The notes under the pieces are model-generated. The model did not search any database. It was not told where the DNA came from and worked only from the letters and a program-made list of their open reading frames with translations. This document shows positions 7,318 through 13,317 of a stretch of DNA of 13,317 nt, piece by piece; the first letter of the stretch is position 1; every line of letters starts with the position of its first letter. This DNA is from Desulfobulbus_C sp964551175. Its GTDB lineage: Bacteria > Desulfobacterota > Desulfobulbia > Desulfobulbales > Desulfobulbaceae. A program made the position numbers and the translations under genes. The stretch lies in contig CAZKBZ010000079.1 of the NCBI GenBank assembly GCA_964551175.1, positions 1 to 13,317 on the forward strand, read 5' to 3'.

Positions 7318-7375
7318 AAAACCAGTTACCTCCAGAAGAAGTACATTCCTCCAACTCACTGTAATTCCGTAACAA

Positions 7376-7404
7376 GACAGGGAACCTGTCCTGAACAGGA
7401 GAGG
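7376..7404 (+). promoter_or_regulatory. Attenuator-like pair of mutually exclusive hairpins in the CBS-gene leader
   Basis: Segment 1, GACAGG (7376-7381), pairs perfectly with segment 2, CCTGTC (7385-7390), around a GAA loop. Segment 2, extended to CCTGTCCTG (7385-7393), can instead pair with segment 3, CAGGAGAGG (7396-7404), with one mismatch. Segment 3 contains the putative ribosome binding site of a 21-codon leader ORF. The two structures cannot form together. The complementarity is visible; regulation is inferred. Confidence 0.35.
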
Positions 7405-7413
7405 TGTGTACTG

Positions 7414-7479
7414 ATGGATGTAACTACACGACTACAGATTTCTTCAAATGAATCATTGCGGAGGAGGAACGGATGGTGA
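7414..7479 (+). CDS. Possible 21-residue leader peptide overlapping the CBS-protein start
   Basis: A short ORF (MDVTTRLQISSNESLRRRNG plus a final Trp) begins nine bases after AGGAGAGG and ends in TGA at 7477-7479, four bases inside the following gene. The strong GGAGGAGG site of the CBS gene lies within it. The arrangement fits translational coupling or a leader peptide, but such short ORFs also occur by chance and no family is recognisable. Confidence 0.25.
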   Translation: MDVTTRLQISSNESLRRRNGW

Positions 7480-8006
7480 CACCAGACACAAAGGAGATCA
7501 GGGGGTTGATTATCCCTCTTGACCGCTACCCGCATCTGAACGAAAACCAGACGATGCAGGATGCGATACAGACGTTTATGTCGTTTCGTGATGAACAGCA
7601 CGACCGACTTCACTATTCCATGCTGCTTGTTGTTAATGACCAGAACCAGCTTGTCAGCAAGCTGTCCATGCTTGATATCCTGCATGGCCTGGCACCGAGT
7701 CTGCTGAAGGCAACAACTGCCAATACGTTTGCCGGTAAAACTGATGAATACCCTAATCTGTCCCTACTCTATGAAGATTCTACATTTGCAACATGCGGGG
7801 AAAACCGGAACAAACCGATTAAACCTCTGCTGCAACCTGTAGAATTTTCCCTTTCCGCCGACACCCATATCCTGAAAGCTCTTATCATGATGTCTCACCG
7901 AAACGATTTCAATGTCCCGGTAACAGATAACGGAAACATCATTGGAGTTCTGCGCCTTGAAGAAATTTTCAACGCTATGTGTACCTCCTACTGTGCCATA
8001 CCATAA
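7473..8006 (+). CDS. CBS-domain protein
   Basis: The product has 177 residues and appears cytoplasmic, with no signal or membrane helix. It looks like a CBS pair. The first half has residues 15-75 (IIPLDRYPHLNENQTMQDAI to LLVVNDQNQLVSKLSMLDIL). The second has residues 118-170 (PLLQPVEFSLSADTHILKAL to FNVPVTDNGNIIGVLRLEEIF), the typical V-D-x-G-x-I-G-V-L ending of a CBS repeat. CBS pairs (Bateman modules) usually bind adenosine nucleotides and tune a partner enzyme or transporter. The transporter gene starts 23 bases downstream, so gating or sensing for that transporter is a reasonable inference. GGAGGAGG precedes the ATG. The stretch between the repeats (residues about 80-117) is less conserved and contains one Cys. 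Confidence 0.82.
   Translation: MVTPDTKEIRGLIIPLDRYPHLNENQTMQDAIQTFMSFRDEQHDRLHYSMLLVVNDQNQLVSKLSMLDILHGLAPSLLKATTANTFAGKTDEYPNLSLLYEDSTFATCGENRNKPIKPLLQPVEFSLSADTHILKALIMMSHRNDFNVPVTDNGNIIGVLRLEEIFNAMCTSYCAIP
7690..7705 (+). promoter_or_regulatory. Sigma-54-like element inside the CBS gene
   Basis: TGGCACCGAGTCTGCT matches the -24/-12 consensus at all but two positions with the correct 10-base gap between GG and GC. It would start transcription near 7716, about 310 bases before the transporter ATG. It lies within codons for LAPSLL, so coding constraint or chance can explain it. Confidence 0.25.
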
Positions 8007-8029
8007 AACCTTAAAGAGAGGGCTGGTAA

Positions 8030-9526
8030 ATGTCTGCAGCAGAGTCTTCAACAATAACCCTGTCTGAACAAAGAATACCTTTTGACTGGAAACGATTTTT
8101 ATTCATGTTTGTCGGTATCGGACTGTTTTCCTTTGTCTACTATTGCCCCCCATGGCCGGACGCAGTTGATCCCATGGGAGAACATTTTGTCCTGAGCAAG
8201 GAAGCAAAAGGTGCCCTGGCAGTATTTCTGCTTGCGGCAACCTGGTGGGTATTTGAAGTTGTACCCATCGGGGTCACAAGCCTGACCATCGGCGTCCTGC
8301 AGGCTCTGTTCATGATCCGTGATCCCAAGGTAGCCTTCAAGGACTTCATGGACCCTTCTGTGCTCTTTATTTTTGGTTCTATTGTCATAGGTATGGTTTT
8401 CACCAAAACCGGCTTGACCAAACGCATTGCCTATAAGATGCTCTCCATTGTCGGAGAAAAAACCAGCATGATCTATCTGGGCTGCTTTGTCATGACTGCG
8501 GCCCTGACCCATGTCATGGCCCATACAGCAGTCGCTGCCACCATGTTCCCGCTGCTCATGGCAATCAATGCCCTGTATTCCAATGAAGACAATCCCACCA
8601 GGTTCGGCAAGGGCCTGTTTATCGGCATGGCTTACGTGGCCGGTGCAGGCAGTATTGTTACCCTGCTCGGTGCTGCCCGTGGAGCTGTTGCCCTTGGCTT
8701 TTACAAGGACATCATGGATGTGGATATCAGCTTTTTCCAGCTCACTTGGTACATGTTCCCCATTGGCTGGCTCATGACCTTTCTGCTCTGGGGATTTTTC
8801 ATGGTATTTTTCAAACCGGAAAAATCTGTTATTACCGGACTGAAGGAAAAATCCAAAAGAATGTATGCAGAACTGGGTGGCTGGAGCAGAAAGGAAATTA
8901 TAACTGCCTCCATTGTCGTCCTGACCATTCTGGTCATTGCCCTGAAGAATTTTATCCCGGCCCTGGCCGGCCTGCATAAAACAGGAATCCTTCTCTGTTC
9001 AACTATTGCTTTCTTCCTGTTCAATATATTGGACATTGATGACCTGGAAGAAATTCCCTGGAATATCATCCTGCTCTTTGCAGGTGCCATGTCAATTGGA
9101 TTCTGCCTCTGGGAGACCGGAGCGGCAAAATGGCTGGCTGTCAACTGGCTGGTACTCTTCCAGACCTCCCCACCGATCGTTTTTATTCTGGGCATGGCTT
9201 TTTTTGTCATGATGATGACCAATTTTATCATGAATGTGGCAGCCATTGCCATTTCACTGCCCGTTGCCCTGGTCATTGCTCCCTACCTTGGGGTAGGTGG
9301 TGAAGTCATCCTGTTTTCAGCCCTGGTGGTTGCCGGTATGCCCTTCCTGCTTCTGGTCGGCGCAGCTCCCAATGCCATTGCCTATAACTCAAAACAGTTT
9401 ACTACCGCTGAATTCTTTTTATGGGGTATCCCGGCAAGTATCATCCTGATGCTGGTTACCTGGCTGGCGATTGCGGTGATATGGCCGCTGATGGGCATGG
9501 AAATTTTTGTTCCAAAAGTTATGTAA
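8030..9526 (+). CDS. DASS/SLC13-family anion transporter (sodium:sulfate/dicarboxylate symporter-like)
   Basis: This is a 498-residue inner-membrane protein with about eleven to twelve hydrophobic helices, the usual DASS size. It has the family's two inverted halves: THVMAHTAVAATMFPL (about 160-175) stands where the first SNTATAAMMLP-like motif is expected, and MTNFIMNVAAIAISLP (about 396-411) where the second is. GAAPNAIAYNSKQFT (444-458) corresponds to the GTPPNAI segment. Both SNT triplets are altered (A164-H165-T166 and M401-N402-V403). In characterised relatives these triplets contact substrate carboxylate or sulfate and sodium. The substrate or coupling ion may therefore differ. The 5' end has a moderate GAGAGGG site. 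The gene sits directly behind the CBS gene and is the only transporter of this module. Sulfate, another oxyanion or a dicarboxylate are candidates. Confidence 0.9.
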   Translation: MSAAESSTITLSEQRIPFDWKRFLFMFVGIGLFSFVYYCPPWPDAVDPMGEHFVLSKEAKGALAVFLLAATWWVFEVVPIGVTSLTIGVLQALFMIRDPKVAFKDFMDPSVLFIFGSIVIGMVFTKTGLTKRIAYKMLSIVGEKTSMIYLGCFVMTAALTHVMAHTAVAATMFPLLMAINALYSNEDNPTRFGKGLFIGMAYVAGAGSIVTLLGAARGAVALGFYKDIMDVDISFFQLTWYMFPIGWLMTFLLWGFFMVFFKPEKSVITGLKEKSKRMYAELGGWSRKEIITASIVVLTILVIALKNFIPALAGLHKTGILLCSTIAFFLFNILDIDDLEEIPWNIILLFAGAMSIGFCLWETGAAKWLAVNWLVLFQTSPPIVFILGMAFFVMMMTNFIMNVAAIAISLPVALVIAPYLGVGGEVILFSALVVAGMPFLLLVGAAPNAIAYNSKQFTTAEFFLWGIPASIILMLVTWLAIAVIWPLMGMEIFVPKVM

Positions 9527-9552
9527 GATTTACAAAAAATCAGGAACTTACA

Positions 9553-9590
9553 GGTCCACGCCATCCGGCTTTTAACTGATGGCGTGGGCT
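9553..9590 (+). terminator. Strong GC-rich hairpin after the transporter gene, possible terminator or mRNA-end stabiliser
   Basis: CCACGCCATC (9556-9565) and GATGGCGTGG (9578-9587) are exact reverse complements with a 12-base loop, and three further outer pairs (two of them G-U) extend the stem. It lies 29 bases after the transporter stop. No T tract follows on either strand, so it is not a textbook intrinsic terminator. It may protect the 3' end of the transporter mRNA or attenuate read-through into the activator gene. Confidence 0.5.
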
Positions 9591-9628
9591 GTAACAGGAG
9601 AGAATCTGACGAAACATTTTTATCCTTC

Positions 9629-9650
9629 ACGATTGCTGCTGGACAATCGT
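9629..9650. promoter_or_regulatory. Inverted repeat upstream of the sigma-54 activator gene, candidate operator
   Basis: ACGATTG (9629-9635) and CAATCGT (9644-9650) are perfect reverse complements with an 8-base spacer, 150 bases before the activator ATG. The spacing suits a dimeric regulator. No convincing promoter could be picked between it and the gene. Apart from this and the hairpin at 9553-9590, the 274-base spacer 9527-9800 shows nothing else firm. Confidence 0.35.
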
Positions 9651-9800
9651 AAACAACCACATAGTCGTTCCTTCCTGCTGATCGAAAACCTGGGCACGTA
9701 TGCAGAAGAGACTGTGCTTTACACCATAAAATGTGTATCATGTGTTCCATTCTGAAACAATTCCATATGGTTTTCGGCAAAACCTCAGGCACATGACACC

Positions 9801-11192
9801 ATGAAACCAAAACTTTCCGACCTGAATTCACCTGTTCTTTCCGAACTGCTGGATGCTGTTCCGCATGGCATTGCCATCCTGGACACAAAACTGTGCATCG
9901 TCAAGATGAACAACTATCTTGAAGCCATGTCAGGATATACTGCATCTGAGGCCAAAGGGGTGTATGGAGAATTCATCCTTCGTTCAAATCTTGGCGGGAA
10001 AAAAAGCCAGGTGTGCAGAGATGTGCTGGAAAACGGGGAATCTGTTTCCATTGAAGGAAACATTATCAACCGGCAACGAAAAAAAATACCCGTTCACTTC
10101 ACTCTTTCCCGGCTCCATGATGAACAGGGGCTACCCCTGGGAGTTATTATCGTGTTAGAGGATATTTCCATCTTACAAGCTGCAAAGGCTGAACATCTCT
10201 GGGTATCCTCTGAAACTGAAATTCTCGGCCACAGTCCGCAGATGGACAGAATTTTTGAACTGATGTCTGTTCTGGCCCGTACCGATGCTTCCGTTTTAAT
10301 CACAGGAGAGACAGGAACAGGCAAGGACATGATTGCAGAAGCGCTCCACAAGTCTTCTCAGCGTGGTCGACAGCCGTTTATCAAGGTTAACTGCGGCGCG
10401 CTGCCTGAAGCTTTGCTTGAATCTGAACTTTTCGGCCATGTCAAAGGTGCCTTTACAGATGCTGTCAAAGACAGACCGGGCATGTTTCGTCTTGCCCACA
10501 GGGGAACGATATTTCTCACAGAAATAGGTGACCTCTCCCTTCCTCTGCAGGCAAAACTTCTTTCCGTCCTTGATGACCAGGAGTTCTTTCCTGTGGGAGG
10601 GAGCAAAAAAATAAAGGTTGATGTCCGCATCATTGCCGCGACCCATCGCTCTCTCAGGCAGGATGTGCAGCAGAACCGCTTCAGGGAAGATCTCTTCTAT
10701 CGACTCAATGTCCTGCACATGCATATGCCGCCCCTGCGTAAGCGTGAAGGAGACATCAAGCTGCTGATGGATCATTTTTTGCGGCAGTTTAGTGCAAAAC
10801 TGGGAAAAAACATCTCCGGTTTCAAGAAAAAAGCAATGCACATTCTGAGCAACTACCACTACCCGGGAAATGTACGGGAGTTACGAAACATTATTGAGTA
10901 TTCCGTCAATATCAGTCAAAGAAACAAAATAGGAAAAAAAGACCTGCCGCATTATCTGCTCAACCCGGCACATTCCTCCAGGCCTGCTCAAGTCTCAGAT
11001 ATTCCTTCAGCAGTATCAGTGGAAGTACGGGAAGAACCGGAAAAACAGACAAGTTGCTGGAGCGCGGTAGAAAAAGAAATGATTCTGGATGCGCTGCGAA
11101 AAACCGGAGGCAACCGTTCCAAGGCGGCCAAGATGCTTGGCTGGGGCAGGACAACTCTCTGGCGGAAACTGAACAAGCATAAACTTACCTGA
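9801..11192 (+). CDS. Sigma-54-dependent transcriptional activator (PAS-AAA+-Fis), unusual AAA+ motifs
   Basis: The product has 463 residues. A PAS domain (about 14-125: LLDAVPHGIAILDTKLCIVKMN to GVIIVLEDIS) takes the place of a receiver, so the input is a small ligand, redox state or protein contact. The AAA+ domain (about 141-375) has Walker A GETGTGKD (169-176), the sigma-54 contact loop GAFTDA (216-221) and the arginine-finger segment FREDLFYRL (294-302). A Fis-type helix-turn-helix closes it (GGNRSKAAKMLGWGRTTLWRKL, 436-457). Two changes stand out: GAFTGA reads GAFTDA, and the Walker B aspartate is Thr240 (IFLTEIGDL), while the catalytic Glu241 remains. The ATG at 9801 has only a weak upstream AGG and an in-frame stop at 9753 limits alternatives. 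It probably acts on the -24/-12 promoter at 5435. Confidence 0.93.
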   Translation: MKPKLSDLNSPVLSELLDAVPHGIAILDTKLCIVKMNNYLEAMSGYTASEAKGVYGEFILRSNLGGKKSQVCRDVLENGESVSIEGNIINRQRKKIPVHFTLSRLHDEQGLPLGVIIVLEDISILQAAKAEHLWVSSETEILGHSPQMDRIFELMSVLARTDASVLITGETGTGKDMIAEALHKSSQRGRQPFIKVNCGALPEALLESELFGHVKGAFTDAVKDRPGMFRLAHRGTIFLTEIGDLSLPLQAKLLSVLDDQEFFPVGGSKKIKVDVRIIAATHRSLRQDVQQNRFREDLFYRLNVLHMHMPPLRKREGDIKLLMDHFLRQFSAKLGKNISGFKKKAMHILSNYHYPGNVRELRNIIEYSVNISQRNKIGKKDLPHYLLNPAHSSRPAQVSDIPSAVSVEVREEPEKQTSCWSAVEKEMILDALRKTGGNRSKAAKMLGWGRTTLWRKLNKHKLT

Positions 11193-11207
11193 GACGGGGA
11201 CAAAAGC

Positions 11208-11561
11208 ATGAAGATTATGATTACAACCCGAGGCGGCTTTGTATCTCCTCGAATTGATCTGAGTCCTGAGGTTATTATTGCAACATCCTATGACAACAAA
11301 CTGCTGGAAGAACCTCGTTCCATCATTGTCTCTGACGTATCTGCAGAAATAATATGTGAACTTGCCCTGCAGGAAGATGTCGCCACCGTGATCTGCGGGG
11401 GAATAGAAGATCAGTATTACCAGTTTCTTACCTGGAAAAATATAAAAGTTATCGACGGAGTTGTAGGACCCCTGGATGATGTCCTGCGCCTGGCAGTAAA
11501 TGATAACCTTCAGCCGGGCGTCATCCTGCCGGGAGTAACAACCAAGGAGGCGTCTGTATGA
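11208..11561 (+). CDS. NifX/NifB-C-terminal-like (dinitrogenase iron-molybdenum cofactor fold) protein
   Basis: The product has 117 residues and is a small single-domain protein resembling the Nitro_FeMo-Co family. It has an MKIMITTRGGFVSPRIDLSPE start, a central DVATVICGGIEDQYYQFL segment matching the V-x-C-G-G-I pattern, then KNIKVIDGVVGPLDDVLRLAV. Members with the full fold bind iron-molybdenum or iron-sulfur clusters in nitrogenase assembly, but many homologues lie outside nif loci with no known role. This one has no histidine at all and just two cysteines (C50, C63), so cluster binding is uncertain. No nif gene is visible in the window. It starts 15 bases after the activator gene behind GGGG, and its stop overlaps the kinase ATG (ATGA). 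This suggests co-production with both signalling proteins, perhaps as a metal or cluster-sensing partner. Confidence 0.75.
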   Translation: MKIMITTRGGFVSPRIDLSPEVIIATSYDNKLLEEPRSIIVSDVSAEIICELALQEDVATVICGGIEDQYYQFLTWKNIKVIDGVVGPLDDVLRLAVNDNLQPGVILPGVTTKEASV

Positions 11562-13317
11562 AAGAGTGGCCAAACTGGTTGTCAAAAATTCTTCCGCCGC
11601 CATCGGACAACATCCTGAGCGGAGCCGATATAGATAAAGGCTATAAGAATTTCTCAAGAGGCCTGTCGGCGATATTGATCGTTCTTGTATTAGTACCCTT
11701 ATCGATTATTTCTGTTCTTTCCCACTACCAGTATCAGCAACTCCTGGAGAATGAAGAACTGGACCAGCTGGTCCTGCATCTTGAACAGGCCTCAAGTACC
11801 ATTGAAGAATTTGTGACGGAACTGCAGTCGGTTATCAAATTTGTTGCCCGTGATGACCGCTATCAGGAATTGCTTGATCCCAACAACCTGGAAGCTCTCT
11901 TTATCCGGTTGCAGAAAGAATATCCGGATTTTGTCGACATCGAGGTCATTGACTCACAGGGATTTCAGCAGTCATACTATGGTCCCTACAACCTGGAGGG
12001 ACACAATTACTCTGATCAAACCTGGTTTAAGGAGGTTCTGCGTCAGGGTGTGTATACCAGCAGTGTGTTTCCCGGATTTCGTGGAGTTCCCCACTTTGTC
12101 ATTGCCGTATGCAGAACACTTCCCCAGCAGAAAAAAAACTGGATTTTACGGGTCACCATTGATCGAAAAATACTGCAGAAATTTGTTGACACCACCAGTA
12201 CCACCTATGCAGATGACATGCTAATTATTGATTCCGACTGTGTCGCCCAGACAACACCAAAAAAATTCGGCGAAATCGGCAAAAAATGCTTGTTACCTGA
12301 CCTGGAGAATATTTCAGAAAGCGATTTCAATAAAAGGATAAAAATGCTCCTGGAACGTAACAGAATTCAAAAAAAACTGCCGGGACTGATGATAGCAAAA
12401 AAAGTTTTCAGGGGTCAGACAATTATCCATGCCGTAGTCAATCTGGAAAATACGCCATGGCAGTTATCCATGGTGAAAGAGCATTACGTGTATGCCGATT
12501 CCTGGCGGGAGTTCAAGGTACGGCTGATAACCATTTTTATTACATGTACGATCACTGCTGTAGTTGTGATTTTAGAGATCAGTGGTGCAATTACCAATCA
12601 TCTTCGCAGGTCGGATAAAAAACGGGAACAGTTCCTTATCGAGGCTGAACAGCCCAATAAGCTTGCCTCCATCGGAAGATTAACAGCAGGGGTGGCCCAT
12701 GAAATCAATAATCCCCTTGCAGTAATCAACCAGAAAGCCGGGCTCATGCAGGATCTCATTGAAATGTCTGATGATTTTACCCATAAAAAGGCATTGGAGG
12801 AGGCTCTTGAGGGTATCCAGAACAATGTGGAACGATGCAAGAAAATTACCCATCGTTTGCTCGGTTTTGCCCGTCAGGCTGTTGTAAAAACAGAGGAAAT
12901 TGACATCAATGCCATCATCAGAGAGGTTGTTGACTTTCTGGCAAAAGAAGCTTCTTACAATCAGATCAAGATAGACTTTGATCTGGACGAGCATATAAAT
13001 AAAATTATCAGTGATCGCGGTCAGCTTCAGCAGATTTTTATCAATATCACCAACAATGCCATAGATGCAATCGGCAGTGACGGCCAGATTACACTGAGCA
13101 GCAAGCAGGTTGATGAAGACACCATCCAGGTAAAAATTACTGATGACGGACCCGGTATACCGCCGGAGATACAGAAGTCTATTTTTGATCCCTTTTTTAC
13201 AACAAAAGAAACCGGTAAGGGAACAGGTCTCGGATTATCCATTGTTTACGGTTTAGTCAATAAACTTGGCGGAAAGATACAGGTGTACTCTGAGGTCGGC
13301 AAAGGAACTACATTTGA
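11558..13317 (+). CDS. Sensor histidine kinase with extracytoplasmic Cache-like domain (3' end cut off)
   Basis: The frame is open from ATG 11558 to the right edge (586 codons plus two bases). AAGGAGG lies seven bases upstream and the start overlaps the preceding stop. A first membrane helix (about residues 36-56) is followed by a periplasmic part of about 260 residues; YSDQTWFKEVLRQGVYTSSVFPG (151-173) and the following PHFVIAV resemble dCache sensor domains. A second helix (about 322-343) leads without a clear HAMP domain to the catalytic core. The core has an H-box GVAHEINNPLA with phospho-acceptor H381, an N-box NITNNAIDAI (N499/N500), G1 DDGPGIP (D530), F-box FDPFFTTK and G2 GTGLGLSIV. 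The core is NtrB/HisKA-like. The missing end should hold only the last residues of the ATPase domain, perhaps with further domains. The ligand is unknown; Cache domains bind small organic acids, amino acids and similar molecules. Confidence 0.95.
   Translation, partial: MKEWPNWLSKILPPPSDNILSGADIDKGYKNFSRGLSAILIVLVLVPLSIISVLSHYQYQQLLENEELDQLVLHLEQASSTIEEFVTELQSVIKFVARDDRYQELLDPNNLEALFIRLQKEYPDFVDIEVIDSQGFQQSYYGPYNLEGHNYSDQTWFKEVLRQGVYTSSVFPGFRGVPHFVIAVCRTLPQQKKNWILRVTIDRKILQKFVDTTSTTYADDMLIIDSDCVAQTTPKKFGEIGKKCLLPDLENISESDFNKRIKMLLERNRIQKKLPGLMIAKKVFRGQTIIHAVVNLENTPWQLSMVKEHYVYADSWREFKVRLITIFITCTITAVVVILEISGAITNHLRRSDKKREQFLIEAEQPNKLASIGRLTAGVAHEINNPLAVINQKAGLMQDLIEMSDDFTHKKALEEALEGIQNNVERCKKITHRLLGFARQAVVKTEEIDINAIIREVVDFLAKEASYNQIKIDFDLDEHINKIISDRGQLQQIFINITNNAIDAIGSDGQITLSSKQVDEDTIQVKITDDGPGIPPEIQKSIFDPFFTTKETGKGTGLGLSIVYGLVNKLGGKIQVYSEVGKGTTF

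Noticed and set aside
8099..8977. Long minus-strand open frame of 292 codons opposite the transporter gene
   Set aside because: It is rich in His, Gly, Gln and Asp, as expected for the reverse strand of hydrophobic helices. The plus strand carries an unmistakable transporter with a ribosome binding site.
9690..9706. A second -24-like sequence (TGGGCACG) upstream of the sigma-54 activator gene
   Set aside because: The TGGGCACG part looks right, but no GC occurs at the required 10-base distance, so it is not a -24/-12 promoter.
9579..9755. A 58-codon plus-strand open frame before the sigma-54 activator gene
   Set aside because: Its ATG lies within the 3' arm of the hairpin, with no ribosome binding site, and the peptide resembles nothing known. 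It ends in an in-frame stop, so it is not an extension of the activator either.

Overview
The window looks like a scaffolded draft contig from a Gram-negative, probably anaerobic bacterium of the Desulfobacterota type (Desulfobulbales-like is my best guess). The reasons are an AcrB-type tripartite efflux operon with lipoprotein signals, a strong -24/-12 (sigma-54) promoter beside a sigma-54 activator gene, a cytidylate-kinase-like domain fused to a receiver, and a NifX-like protein among two-component genes. This taxonomic call is an inference from gene content; there is no rRNA or other marker. No tRNA, rRNA, CRISPR array or insertion sequence was seen.

Left part (1-4991, minus strand): one tightly packed operon read right to left. 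It holds a TetR-family repressor gene (4886-4260), a periplasmic adaptor lipoprotein gene of the AcrA/MexA type (4198-3281, interrupted by a 100-N assembly gap), an RND/HAE1 pump gene (3281-99) and the start of an outer-membrane channel lipoprotein gene (from 106, running off the left edge). The last three genes overlap by 1 and 8 bases. A good promoter (TTGACA/TACATT) lies upstream of the repressor gene, with inverted repeats in and just after it that could be the repressor's own operator.

Middle (4887-5513): a 627-base divergent intergenic region that is unusually rich in palindromes. It contains a 16-bp perfect palindrome, a 14+14 inverted repeat about 115 bases upstream of a predicted sigma-54 start site, and the sigma-54 promoter itself.

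Right part (5514-13317, plus strand): a signalling and transport module. In order it holds a cytidylate-kinase-like/BON-like/receiver fusion, a stand-alone receiver, a CBS-domain protein with an attenuator-like leader, and a DASS/SLC13 membrane transporter. After a 274-base spacer with a strong hairpin come a PAS/AAA+/Fis sigma-54 activator with two unusual AAA+ motifs, a small NifX-like (FeMo-cofactor-binding-fold) protein, and a Cache-domain histidine kinase cut by the right edge. The last three are packed with a 15-base gap and a 4-base ATGA overlap. A plausible reading is that the kinase senses a periplasmic ligand and phosphorylates one or both receivers, while the PAS activator drives the sigma-54 promoter so that the transporter is made when its substrate matters. 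The substrate cannot be read from the sequence; for a sulfate-reducer-like host, sulfate, another oxyanion or a dicarboxylate are all possible.
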